A DNA stretch of 64,000 nt from Herbaspirillum hiltneri N3 (GTDB taxonomy: Bacteria > Pseudomonadota > Gammaproteobacteria > Burkholderiales > Burkholderiaceae_D): the NCBI RefSeq assembly GCF_001267925.1, contig NZ_CP011409.1, forward strand, positions 1,426,001-1,490,000, read 5' to 3'. Of the stretch, positions 9,639 to 19,100 are shown in pieces. Under the pieces are notes generated by a model. That model ran no database searches and had not been told where the DNA came from. It saw only the letters and a list, made by a program, of their open reading frames with translations. The number at the start of each line of letters is the position of its first letter. Positions within the stretch are counted from its first letter, which is position 1. Made by a program: the position numbers and the translations under genes.

Positions 9639-10523
9639 TCAGTTCGGTTGCCGCGCCACATCCGCCTCGTTGTCCCCGGCCAGCGTCTGGCGGGTAACCG
9701 GTTGCGCATCGCGCGCCACCGCTTCCGGCGGCTGCACGCGCACAGGCTGGCTGTGGTCGACTGACGACGACAACACATTGAGCGTCGCTTCAGGAGCGGC
9801 ATCCCAGACCGGATCGTCGATGGCTTCAAACACGCGCTTGAGTTGCGCGCCCCAGCTGCGGCGAATCATCTGGAAATACTGGTTGTGCTCATCGATGGTG
9901 ACGAAGCGCGTCACCGCCAGGTCATTGGCGGTGTAGACCATCAGGTCCAGAGGCAGGCCGACCGAGATGTTCGACTTCAGCGTCGAATCCATCGAAATCA
10001 GCGCGCACTTGGCAGCCTCGTCCAGCGAAGTCTGCGGCGTGACGACGCGATCGATGATCGGTTTGCCGTACTTGGCTTCGCCGATCTGGAAATAGGTATT
10101 TTCGTCGTGCGACTCGATGAAGTTGCCTGCCGAGTACATCTGGAACAGGCGGCAACGCTCGCCCTTGATCTGGCCGCCGAAAATGATGCTTACATTGAAG
10201 TCGATGCCGAACTTGGCCAGTTCTTCCGCGTCGCGCTGATGCACTGTACGAATGGCGTCGCCGAGAATCTGCGCGGCTTCGTACATCGAGGTCGCGGTCC
10301 AGATGGTGCGGCCTTCGGCATTGGTCTTCTCGGACACGATCTGCCGGATCGATTGCGAAATGGAAAGATTGCCTGCCGTCATCATCACCATGACGCGTTC
10401 GCCCGGGTTCTCGTAGACATTCATCTTGCGGAATGTGCCGATGTGATCGACGCCCGCATTGGTCCTCGAGTCGGATAAAAAGACCAGGCCTTCGTTCAGG
10501 CGCATGGCAACGCAATAAGTCAT
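9639..10523 (-). CDS. Anbu, proteasome-like (HslV-related) peptidase
   Basis: A 294-aa Ntn-hydrolase of the Anbu family (betaproteobacterial proteasome homologue). It starts MTYCVAM, so removal of Met exposes the nucleophile Thr2; D18 is in LSDSRTNAG and K33 in FRKMN, matching the proteasome Thr/Asp/Lys triad without a propeptide. The MVMMTAGNLSISQSIRQ segment is the usual core. The last ~55 residues, including the PVRVQPPEAVARD segment, are an extra tail. Family knowledge: Anbu sits with alpha-E, ATP-grasp and transglutaminase genes; substrate unknown. It is third after the ATP-grasp and alpha-E genes, separated from alpha-E by 155 bases with a strong hairpin. Confidence 0.93.
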   Translation of the reverse strand: MTYCVAMRLNEGLVFLSDSRTNAGVDHIGTFRKMNVYENPGERVMVMMTAGNLSISQSIRQIVSEKTNAEGRTIWTATSMYEAAQILGDAIRTVHQRDAEELAKFGIDFNVSIIFGGQIKGERCRLFQMYSAGNFIESHDENTYFQIGEAKYGKPIIDRVVTPQTSLDEAAKCALISMDSTLKSNISVGLPLDLMVYTANDLAVTRFVTIDEHNQYFQMIRRSWGAQLKRVFEAIDDPVWDAAPEATLNVLSSSVDHSQPVRVQPPEAVARDAQPVTRQTLAGDNEADVARQPN

Positions 10524-10562
10524 GATGTGAGCTAAAAATGTAAAAGCCGGATTTTACAGGAA

Positions 10563-10591
10563 GCCCCGCCGGCACCGGGTGCGGGCGGGGC
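10563..10591. other. Strong GC-rich hairpin between alpha-E and anbu genes
   Basis: GCCCCGCC and GGCGGGGC pair over 8 bp, with an inner GCAC/GTGC stem and CGG loop. A second smaller inverted repeat (GTAAAA and TTTTAC) lies at 540-557 of the same kilobase, nearer anbu. There is no clear U-tract after the large stem on the minus strand. It may be an attenuator or a transcript-stability element giving anbu an expression level different from the genes before it. Confidence 0.7.
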
Positions 10592-10678
10592 CCAAATGTC
10601 GTGGACCTGACACATTATCGGCAAATTCCAGACAATTCTTAACCGTCAGACTGGCAGATCGATAATTTTTTTTACAAT

Positions 10679-11671
10679 TTATGCTGCCAAAGGCACAAGA
10701 AAATCCTTGCTGATGCGATTGCCGAGCTCAAAGATGCGTTCCAGAAACACCGTCAGATAATCGTGCAGGCCGGCATCGAATACTTCCTCAATGCGGCTGA
10801 ACTTGAGATCGGCGTCCAGCTTACCGGCAAAGCGCTCCGTATCGGCCGAGACATCGTTGCGGACGTGTTTCAGGTTACTCAGCACATGATCCATGCAGGC
10901 CGCCAGCGAGCGCGGCATGTCGGCGCGCAGGATCAGCAATTCAGCAACGCGTTCGGGCGTGATGACGTCGCGATAGACCTTGCGGTAAATCTCGAAGCCC
11001 GACACCGACCGCAGGATCGCGGCCCAGTAATAAAAATCGATCTGGCTGTCCTGGGCCTTGGCGTTCGCGCTCAGCAGGCTTTGCTGCTGGCTTTGGCCGG
11101 GCTTGACGGTTTCCTTGGCGCCGTGGAACTTGACGTCGATGATGCGCGCGGTGTTGTCGGCGCGTTCGAGGAAGGTGCCGAGGCGGATGAAATGGAAGGC
11201 TTCATCCTTGAGCATGGTGCCGATGGTGACGCCGCGCGACAGATGCGAGCGGTGCTTGACCCATTCGAAGAAATCGCTCGGGTTCTGCTCCAGCGCATTG
11301 GTCTGCAGGTAACCCTGCATCTTGATCCAGGTGGCGTTCTGGATTTCCCAGGCTTCGGTGGTCAGCGCGCCGCGCACTGCGCGGGCGTTCTCGCGCGCCT
11401 GCTTGAGGCAAGAGGCGATCGACGACGAATTGCTGGGGTCGCGCACCATGAAGTCGATGACATCCTTTTGCGTCAGCGCATCGTACTTCTGGTTATAGCC
11501 ATACTGCAGCTCGGAAATGCCGAGCAGGGCGCGCCAGCCTTGTTCGGCGTCGTCGGTGGATTGCGGCAGCAGGGCGGTCTGCACATGCACATCGAGCATG
11601 CGGGCGGTATTTTCGGCGCGTTCGGTATAGCGCGCCATCCAGAACAGGTGGTCAGCGGTGCGGCTCAACAT
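10679..11671 (-). CDS. Alpha-E domain protein (DUF403)
   Basis: A 330-aa all-helical protein of the alpha-E family. It opens MLSRTADHLFWMARYTERAEN, the family's signature segment, and continues with a charged helical pattern (ARENARAVRGALTTEAWE; FIRLGTFLERADNTARI). Family knowledge: alpha-E proteins always travel with circularly permuted ATP-grasp genes and probably act with them; no biochemical activity is established. It begins 3 bases after the ATP-grasp stop. A homologous domain is fused to the ATP-grasp at 19574-22132. Confidence 0.92.
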   Translation of the reverse strand: MLSRTADHLFWMARYTERAENTARMLDVHVQTALLPQSTDDAEQGWRALLGISELQYGYNQKYDALTQKDVIDFMVRDPSNSSSIASCLKQARENARAVRGALTTEAWEIQNATWIKMQGYLQTNALEQNPSDFFEWVKHRSHLSRGVTIGTMLKDEAFHFIRLGTFLERADNTARIIDVKFHGAKETVKPGQSQQQSLLSANAKAQDSQIDFYYWAAILRSVSGFEIYRKVYRDVITPERVAELLILRADMPRSLAACMDHVLSNLKHVRNDVSADTERFAGKLDADLKFSRIEEVFDAGLHDYLTVFLERIFELGNRISKDFLVPLAA

Positions 11672-11674
11672 GAT

Positions 11675-13090
11675 TTATTTCTCCAGAATCCAGGTGTCCT
11701 TGGTGCCGCCGCCTTGCGACGAATTCACCACCAGCGAGCCTTCCTTGAGCGCCACGCGCGTGAGGCCGCCCTTGACCATCGACACGGTCTTGCCGGACAA
11801 CACGAAGGGACGCAAGTCGAGATGGCGCGGCGCGATGCCGGCATCCACATAGGTCGGGCAGACGGACAGCGCCAGCGTCGGCTGTGCGATATAGCCGTCG
11901 GGTTTGGCGATCACGCGCTGGCGGAAATCCTCGATCTCCTGTTTGGTCGACGCCGGGCCGACCAGCATGCCGTAGCCGCCGGCGCCGTGGACTTCCTTGA
12001 CCACCAGCTTGTCGAGATTGGCCAGCGTGTAGGAGAGATCATCCTTCTTGCGGCACTGGTAGGTCGGGACGTTGTTGAGGATGGGTTCTTCGGACAGGTA
12101 GAACTTGATCATGTCCGGCACATAGGGATAGATCGACTTGTCGTCGGCGACGCCGGTGCCGATGGCGTTGGTCAGCGTGACCTTGCCGGCGCGATAGGCC
12201 GACAGCAGGCCCGGCACACCCAGCGAGGAATCGGCGCGGAACGCCAGCGGATCGAGATAGTCGTCGTCGATGCGGCGATAGATCACATCGACGCGTTTCG
12301 GTCCGCGCGTGGTGCGCATGTAGACGGTGTTGTCCTTGACGAACAAGTCCTGTCCTTCGACCAGCTCGACGCCCATTTGCTGCGCCAGGAAAGCGTGTTC
12401 GAAATACGCGGAGTTGTACATGCCCGGCGTCATCACGACGACGGTAGGATCGACCACGCCGACGGGCGCGACCGAACGCAGGTTGTCGAGCAGCATGTCG
12501 GGATAGTGATCGACCGGCGCGATCTTGTTGCGCGTGAACAGCTCGGGGAACAGCCGCATCATCATCTTGCGGTTTTCCAGCATGTAGGACACGCCGGACG
12601 GTACGCGCAGGTTATCTTCGAGCACATAGAACTCGCCCTCGCCGGCGCGCACGATGTCGACGCCGGCGATATGGGCGTAGATGTCGGAGGCGACGTCGAC
12701 GTCCTGCATCTCGGGACGGTATTGCGCGTTCTTCAGAATCTGCTCGGCCGGAATGACGCCGGCCTTGATGATTTTCTGGCTGTGGTAAATGTCGTGGATG
12801 AACATGTTGAGCGCTTTGACGCGCTGCACCAGTCCCGCTTCCAGCTTGGCCCACTCGGCGGCATGAATGATGCGCGGAATGATGTCGAAGGGGATCAGCC
12901 GCTCCGTGCCTGCATCGTTGCCGTAGACCGCGAAGGTGATGCCGACGCGGCGGAAAATCAGGTCGGACTCTGCGCGTTTCCGGACGATGGTCTCAGCGGT
13001 TTGGGAAGACAGCCACGCCGCGAATTCATCGTAGTGCTTACGAACTGAAACGGCGCCATCGGAGTACATCTCGTCGAAAAAATTTGCCAT
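11675..13090 (-). CDS. Circularly permuted ATP-grasp protein (DUF404/DUF407)
   Basis: A 471-aa member of the circularly permuted ATP-grasp family, predicted to ligate an amine or amino acid to a carboxylate using ATP. Visible segments are RIIHAAEWAKLEAGLVQRVKAL, the LEDNLRVPSGVSYMLENR block (about residues 158-175), YRRIDDDYLDPLAFR, the TNAIGTGVADDKSI block and GGLTRVAL near the end. The same blocks appear in the first half of the 852-aa fusion in the plus-strand cluster, so the two are paralogues. It is the promoter-proximal gene of the minus unit ATP-grasp, alpha-E, Anbu. Confidence 0.92.
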   Translation of the reverse strand: MANFFDEMYSDGAVSVRKHYDEFAAWLSSQTAETIVRKRAESDLIFRRVGITFAVYGNDAGTERLIPFDIIPRIIHAAEWAKLEAGLVQRVKALNMFIHDIYHSQKIIKAGVIPAEQILKNAQYRPEMQDVDVASDIYAHIAGVDIVRAGEGEFYVLEDNLRVPSGVSYMLENRKMMMRLFPELFTRNKIAPVDHYPDMLLDNLRSVAPVGVVDPTVVVMTPGMYNSAYFEHAFLAQQMGVELVEGQDLFVKDNTVYMRTTRGPKRVDVIYRRIDDDYLDPLAFRADSSLGVPGLLSAYRAGKVTLTNAIGTGVADDKSIYPYVPDMIKFYLSEEPILNNVPTYQCRKKDDLSYTLANLDKLVVKEVHGAGGYGMLVGPASTKQEIEDFRQRVIAKPDGYIAQPTLALSVCPTYVDAGIAPRHLDLRPFVLSGKTVSMVKGGLTRVALKEGSLVVNSSQGGGTKDTWILEK

Positions 13091-13339
13091 AAATTTGCTT
13101 CGTTTTCTGGTGCTGATGCGGGGGGATTTTTAGCTTGAGACTAAGCGGATATTATTTGTTCATTGGTAGTTGCCGACATCCTCATCGCTGGTGGGGGTAG
13201 GCACAGACTATCACGCCATTTCCGCTTTTGGACAGCGAAAATTGCACGGCGTCCCGCGCCCGATTCACGCCGGCGATGGCGGATCCGGTTTGATGTCCGG
13301 CTTGATGAGGCGGCTTGAAAATGATTTGCTCCTTCTGTT

Positions 13340-13780
13340 TCAGACCCACGGCGTCGGCGCAGGAACGGCCGCCGGTGCGGGCATGTCGATGGTGGTGAAA
13401 TCGGCCGGGCTGACGATTTCAAGATACTCCATGTCCGGTGAATAATCGAACAGGAAATGCACGATGCCCGGTCGCTGGTGCACGCAATCGCCGGTCTTCA
13501 CCAGCGTTACCTGGTCCTCGTACATGAAGCGCGCCCAGCCCTTGAGCATGATGACGATATGAAAATTCGCCTCATGCCGGTGCCAGCCGGTGCCGGCCTC
13601 CGGCGCCATGTTGGCCTTGACCAGTTGGGCCACGACCTGGCCGCCGGTGGCCGCGGCGATGCCGAGGTCGCGGTACAGGAAGAAGTCGCGCAGGCCGCCG
13701 GATTCATACGGAGTATCACCCTCGCTGACATGAGAGAACACGTTCAGGTCGGTCGGTTTCGTTGCGGCTATCGTATTCAT
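13340..13780 (-). CDS. Cupin domain protein
   Basis: A 146-aa protein with one cupin barrel. The metal-binding motif 1 is visible as GWHRHEANFHIVIMLKGWARF (His and Glu ligands) and motif 2 as the HQRPGIVHFLFDYSPD segment. It starts at ATG 13778-13780 after AGAAAGGA; a longer in-frame start lies upstream without a better ribosome site. Cupins of this kind bind small molecules or act as dioxygenases or isomerases; no substrate can be deduced. It is oriented like the ATP-grasp unit but separated from it by 249 bases. Confidence 0.85.
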   Translation of the reverse strand: MNTIAATKPTDLNVFSHVSEGDTPYESGGLRDFFLYRDLGIAAATGGQVVAQLVKANMAPEAGTGWHRHEANFHIVIMLKGWARFMYEDQVTLVKTGDCVHQRPGIVHFLFDYSPDMEYLEIVSPADFTTIDMPAPAAVPAPTPWV

Positions 13781-13854
13781 GACACTGATCCTTTCTGCGG
13801 CGGGCCGCATGCGATTGGCTGATGAAATACCCGTGCGTTGAAATTCCTGTGCGT

Positions 13855-13875
13855 CTGCTGCTGCTGCTGCTGCTG
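13855..13875. repeat. CTG trinucleotide repeat, 7 copies
   Basis: Seven perfect CTG units in the short gap between the GST stop and the cupin start, in non-coding DNA. Such runs are prone to slippage. On the minus strand it reads CAG and lies in the leader of the cupin gene. Confidence 0.9.
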
Positions 13876-13891
13876 CCTCTATCGTTTCCTC

Positions 13892-14545
13892 CTAGAACTC
13901 GACATCCAGTTCGTCAATATCTTCCGGCTCCTTCTGCGCGGCGGCGATCCATTCCTTCATCTCCGGCATCGCCATGATGCGCTTGCTGTAGGCGGCGCAA
14001 ATCGGTTCCAGCTTGACGTCGTAGGTGATGAAGCGCGTGATCACCGGCGCATACATGGCGTCGGCCATGGTGCGCTCGCCGAACAGATACGGGCCGCCGT
14101 AGGTAGCCAGGCATTCCTTCCAGATGGTGGTGATGCGCTGGATGTCGGCTTGCGCGCGCGACCAGATTTTGAAATTGGGGAAGTGCGCTTTCAGGTTCAT
14201 CGGCAGCGCCGAACGCAGCGCACTGAAGCCGGAGTGCATCTCGCCGCAGATCGCGCGGCAATGCGCGCGCGCCGCCTGGTCGGCCGGCAGCAGCTTGGCG
14301 GCCGGACGGACTTCGTTGAGGTATTCGGCGATCGCCAGCGTGTCCCAGACAAAGATATCGCCATGCTTGAGGCTGGGCACCAGGATCGAGGAGGACAGCA
14401 GCAGGATTTCGGCGCGCGCGTCGGGATCGTCCGGCGGCACGATATCTTCCTGAAACGGCAACCCGGCAAATTTGGCGAGCAGCCAGCCACGCATTGACCA
14501 GGAAGAGTAGTTCTTGCTGGTGATGCGCAAAGTCGTTTTAGGCAT
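13892..14545 (-). CDS. Glutathione S-transferase family protein
   Basis: A 217-aa cytosolic GST. The thioredoxin-like N-terminal domain begins TLRITSKNYSSWSMRGW, where the Ser in SSWS is the likely glutathione-activating residue, followed by the LVPSLKHGD cis-Pro region and the DTLAIAEYL segment. A helical C-terminal domain follows from about residue 85, with LFGERTMADAMYAPV near residue 150. AAGGAC lies 6 bases before the ATG. Substrate unknown. Confidence 0.9.
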   Translation of the reverse strand: MPKTTLRITSKNYSSWSMRGWLLAKFAGLPFQEDIVPPDDPDARAEILLLSSSILVPSLKHGDIFVWDTLAIAEYLNEVRPAAKLLPADQAARAHCRAICGEMHSGFSALRSALPMNLKAHFPNFKIWSRAQADIQRITTIWKECLATYGGPYLFGERTMADAMYAPVITRFITYDVKLEPICAAYSKRIMAMPEMKEWIAAAQKEPEDIDELDVEF

Positions 14546-14799
14546 GTCAGTCCTTTATGTGTGTGTACTTCTGACTTTGGCGCGTCAATTGTTGACGCGC
14601 GGTTTGTATGGACGCGTCCGTACTTCCCGAACCGCATCAGCGGCGCATTGATGGTGCTCATGTGTTGCCTGTCCGTTACTTGCAAAGGGCGTGCCAGCAA
14701 TGCTCCGGATGCGGCGCCGGGTTCATACGCGCCCGAAGGTCAATGGCATGCATATTGCATCGAGGGAGGGACTGGTGAAACCGAGGGAGTGGGTTGTAT

Positions 14800-16026
14800 A
14801 TGACAAATATTTACCAGGCATACCAGCAATACGCCGACGCCACTGATCCGCTGCGTGCCTCGGCCCGGGCGGCGGTCCCGTTCCTGGGGCACACTTGGCC
14901 GGGTGTGCCGTCCAGCTCCGTGCTGCGCAAAATGGCCGCGGCCTATGAAGTTTTTGCACGCACCCAATTGACGCATGTGCGTCCTCCTTTCGACATCGAC
15001 AGCGTCCAGGACAGCGGGCGCACCGTTGCGGTGCGTGAAGAGGTGATCGACCGCACGCCGTTTTGCACCTTGTTGCGTTTCCGCAAGGAAACGGCGGCCG
15101 AGCAACCTGCGGTGCTGCTGGTGGCGCCGATGTCGGGCCACTTTGCAACGCTGCTGCGCGGCACCGTCAAAACGCTGCTGCGCGACCACGATGTCTATAT
15201 CACCGACTGGCACAATGCGCGCGACATTGCGCTGGAGCACGGCCGCTTCGGCCTGGACGAATACGTCGGTCACCTGATTCGTTTCCTGCAAGTCATCGGT
15301 CCCGGCGCGCATCTCGTCGCGGTGTGCCAACCCACCGTGGCGGCCCTCACTGCCGCCGCCGTGATGGCCGAGGGCGACGACCCGGCCCAGCCGCGCACCA
15401 TGACGCTGATGGCCGGCCCGCTCGATACGCGCGTCAATCCGACCACCGTCAACGATCTTGCCAAGAGCAAGCCGATCGAATGGTTCGAGAAGCATCTGGT
15501 CAGCACGGTCCCGGCGCGCCATCCCGGCGGCGGCCGCAAGGTCTATCCGGGTTTCATGCAACTGGCGGCGTTCATGAACATGAACCTCAATCGCCATGTC
15601 GATGCCTTCCGCAACCTGTACACCTATCTGATCGAAGGCGAGCACGACAAGGCCGAAGCGATCAAGGTGTTCTACGAAGAATACTTCGCCATGTCGGACC
15701 TGCCGGCGGAGTTTTACCTGGAAACGGTGCGGGTGGTGTTCCAGGAGCACGCCTTGCCGCTGGGCCTGCTGCAATTCCAGGGGCGTCCGGTCAATCTGAA
15801 AGCGATCCGGCGCACCGCCCTGTTCACCGTGGAGGGCGAGAAGGATGACATCTGCGCCGTCGGCCAGACCGTCGCTGCACAGGATATGTGCAGCAGCATC
15901 CGCCCCTACATGCGCCTGCACCATGTGCAGACGGCGGTGGGCCACTATGGCGTCTTCAACGGGCGCCGGTGGGAAAATGAAATCTATCCACGCCTGAGGG
16001 ATTTCATTAATATGCACCACAGGTGA
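14800..16026 (+). CDS. phaZ: Intracellular polyhydroxybutyrate depolymerase PhaZ
   Basis: Hydrolyses stored PHB granules inside the cell. The 408-aa protein has the intracellular depolymerase fold, with the lipase-box equivalent VAVCQPTV carrying a Cys nucleophile (C176) rather than Ser, as in the Ralstonia i-PHB depolymerases. The FTVEGEKDDICAVGQT block supplies the Asp and QTAVGHYGVFNG the His. I start at ATG 14800, about ten bases after GGGAG; a TTG two codons upstream is less likely. It sits between the two ATP-grasp loci. No phasin or synthase gene is adjacent. Confidence 0.93.
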   Translation: MTNIYQAYQQYADATDPLRASARAAVPFLGHTWPGVPSSSVLRKMAAAYEVFARTQLTHVRPPFDIDSVQDSGRTVAVREEVIDRTPFCTLLRFRKETAAEQPAVLLVAPMSGHFATLLRGTVKTLLRDHDVYITDWHNARDIALEHGRFGLDEYVGHLIRFLQVIGPGAHLVAVCQPTVAALTAAAVMAEGDDPAQPRTMTLMAGPLDTRVNPTTVNDLAKSKPIEWFEKHLVSTVPARHPGGGRKVYPGFMQLAAFMNMNLNRHVDAFRNLYTYLIEGEHDKAEAIKVFYEEYFAMSDLPAEFYLETVRVVFQEHALPLGLLQFQGRPVNLKAIRRTALFTVEGEKDDICAVGQTVAAQDMCSSIRPYMRLHHVQTAVGHYGVFNGRRWENEIYPRLRDFINMHHR

Positions 16027-16122
16027 ACGTTTCCCGGCCTGGTGCAACCCGACCAACAATAGTCCGTCACAGCAGTCCATCAGCAGTCCATCGGCTCAAC
16101 TTGTTTGTTGTAAAGGATCTTC

Positions 16123-19100
16123 ATGTCAATTTATGTGGCGCTGAACCATGTCACGTCTTACCGTTATGACCGTGCTATCAATCTGGGTCCCCAAATCGTA
16201 CGCCTGCGTCCGGCCCCGCATTGCCGTACGCGGATATTGAGCTATTCGCTGCGCATTCTTCCCGAGCCGCATTTCATCAACTGGCAGCAGGATCCGCAAG
16301 CCAACTACATGGCGCGGCTGGTGTTTCCCGAGAAGACCGAAGAATTCCGCATCGAAGTCGATCTGGTGGCCGAAATGTCGGTCATCAATCCCTTCGATTT
16401 CTTTCTTGAGCCGTATGCCGAGCAGATCCCGTTCGAGTACGCCAAGGAGCTGCAAAACGAGTTGTCGCCGTATCGCAAGACCTTGCCGCTGACGCCGCGC
16501 TTCCAGAAATTCCTCGACGGCATCTCGCGCGAGAAAATGAACAGCGCCGACTTTCTGGTCGCGCTGAACCAGAAGCTGGCCGACGCCGTCGCCTATACCA
16601 TCCGCATGGAGCCGGGCGTGCAGACGCCGGAAGAGACGCTCGAAATCGGTTCCGGTTCCTGCCGCGATTCGTCCTGGTTGCTGGTGCAGCTGCTGCGCCA
16701 CCTCGGCCTGGCTGCGCGTTTCGTGTCCGGTTACCTGATCCAGCTCACCGCCGACCAGAAATCGCTCGACGGCCCATCCGGACCGGAAGCCGATTTCACC
16801 GACCTGCACGCCTGGTGCGAAGTCTATCTGCCGGGCGCCGGCTGGGTCGGCCTCGATCCGACCTCGGGCCTGTTCGCCGGCGAAGGCCATATCCCGCTGT
16901 CCTGCACGCCCGAGCCGTCTTCGGCGGCGCCGGTCAGCGGCATGGTCGATCCGTGCGAAGTGGAGTTCGGACATTCGATGAGCGTGTCGCGTTTTTGGGA
17001 AGCGCCGCGCGTCACCAAGCCGTACACCGAAGCGCAATGGAGCGAGATCGAAGAACTCGGTCACGCCATCGACGATGACCTCGACGCACTTGACGTGCGC
17101 CTGACCATGGGCGGCGAACCGACCTTCGTATCGCTCGATCATCCCGACGAGCCTGAGTGGAGCACCGCCGCACTGGGCGCCACCAAGAAGCCGCTGGCGG
17201 CCGACCTGTACCACCGCATGCGCGAAAAATACGCCGTGCAAGGCCTGCCGCATTTCGGCCAGGGCAAGTGGTATCCGGGGGAACAGTTGCCGCGCTGGGC
17301 GCTCAACTGCTACTGGCGTCGCGACGGCCAGCCGATCTGGCACAACCGCGATCTGATCGGCGACGAAGCCACGCCGAACGTCAAGGACGACGACATCCCG
17401 GAACGCTTCCTCAAGGGCGTGGCTGCGCGCCTGTCGCTCGACGGCAAGCACATCTTCCCGGCCTATGAAGACGTGTTCTACTACATGTGGCGCGAGCGCC
17501 GCCTGCCGGGCAACGTCGACCCGTTCGATTCCAAACTCGACGACAAGCAGGAGCGTGCGCGCCTCATGCGGGTCTTTTCGCAAGGTCTCGACAAGGTCGC
17601 CGGCCACGTGCTGCCGGTGGCGCGCCGTCCCGACGATCTCGGCTGGCAAAGCGGCGACTGGTTCCTGCGCAGCGAGCGTTGCTACCTGTATCCCGGCGAT
17701 TCACCGCTCGGTTATCGCCTGCCGCTCGATTCGCAGCCTTGGGTCAAGTCGACCGACTATCCCTACGTGCATGCGGCCGACCCGACGCAGCAGTTCGCTC
17801 CGCTGTCGCCGGCGACCGATGTCCGCCTCAAGTTCGTCCAGCGTCCTGCGTTCAGCGGCGCGACCTCGGTGGCGTTCCAGCAGGATCGCTACGGCACGCG
17901 TCGCGGCAGCCCGGTTACCGGCAACGGCAAGGGTATGCCTGCGGCAACAGGCGGCGCCCCGGTGCTGTTCCAATCGGCGGACTGGATCACGCGCACCGCG
18001 TTGTGTGCGGAAGTGCGCAATGGCGTGCTGTACCTGTTCATGCCGCCGCTGGCGCAGCTTGAGAATTATCTCGAGCTGGTCGCCGCCATCGAAGCCACCG
18101 CCGAAGAACTCGGCCAGCCGGTCCTGATGGAAGGCTACGAGCCGCCCAACGATCCGCGCGTGCGCAAGTTCAGCGTCACGCCCGATCCCGGCGTGATCGA
18201 AGTCAACATCCAGCCGGCCTACAACTGGAGCGAGCTGGTCGACCAGACCACGCATTTGTATGAAGCCGGCCGCGAGTCGCGCCTGACCACCGAGAAGTTC
18301 ATGCTCGACGGCCATCATTCCGGCACCGGCGGCGGCAACCATATGGTGATGGGCGGCGCCACGACCGCCGATTCGCCGTTCCTGCGCCGGCCCGATCTGC
18401 TGCGCAGCCTGATCAGCTACTGGCATAACCATCCGTCGCTGTCCTATCTGTTCTCGGGCATGTTCATCGGTCCGACCTCGCAGGCGCCGCGCATCGATGA
18501 AGCCCGCAACGATTCCACGGTGGAAATCGAACTGGCCTTCGCCGAGATGGAAAAGCAGCTCGAAAAAGGCGGCTGCGCGCCGTGGCTGGTCGATCGTCTG
18601 CTGCGCAACCTGCTGATCGACGTTACCGGCAATACGCACCGCGCCGAGTTCTGCATCGACAAGCTGTATTCGCCCGACAGCGCCACCGGCCGCCTCGGCC
18701 TGCTGGAGCTGCGCGCCTTCGAAATGCCGCCGCACGCCCGCATGAGCCTGACCCAGCAGTTGCTGCTGCGTGCGCTGGTGGCGCGGTTCTGGAAGACGCC
18801 CTACAAGCCGCAACGCCTGGTGCGCTGGGGTACCGAGTTGCATGATCGTTTCCTGTTGCCGCATTTCATCTGGCAGGATTTCAACGACATCATGGACGAC
18901 ATGCAGGAAGCCGGCTATCCGATGCAGGCCGAATGGTTCGCGCCGCATTTCGAATTCCGCTTCCCCAAGATCGGCGACTTTGCCGTCAAGGGCATGGAGC
19001 TGGAATTGCGCACCGCGCTGGAACCGTGGCACGTGCTGGGCGAAGAGGGCAGCTCGACCGGCACGGCGCGCTACGTCGATTCATCGGTGGAGCGGCTGGA

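Noticed and set aside
10763..13048. A 761-codon open frame on the plus strand opposite the ATP-grasp and alpha-E genes
   Set aside because: It is antisense to two clear family members; the His/Asp/Gly-rich composition is the usual antisense pattern of GC-rich genes.
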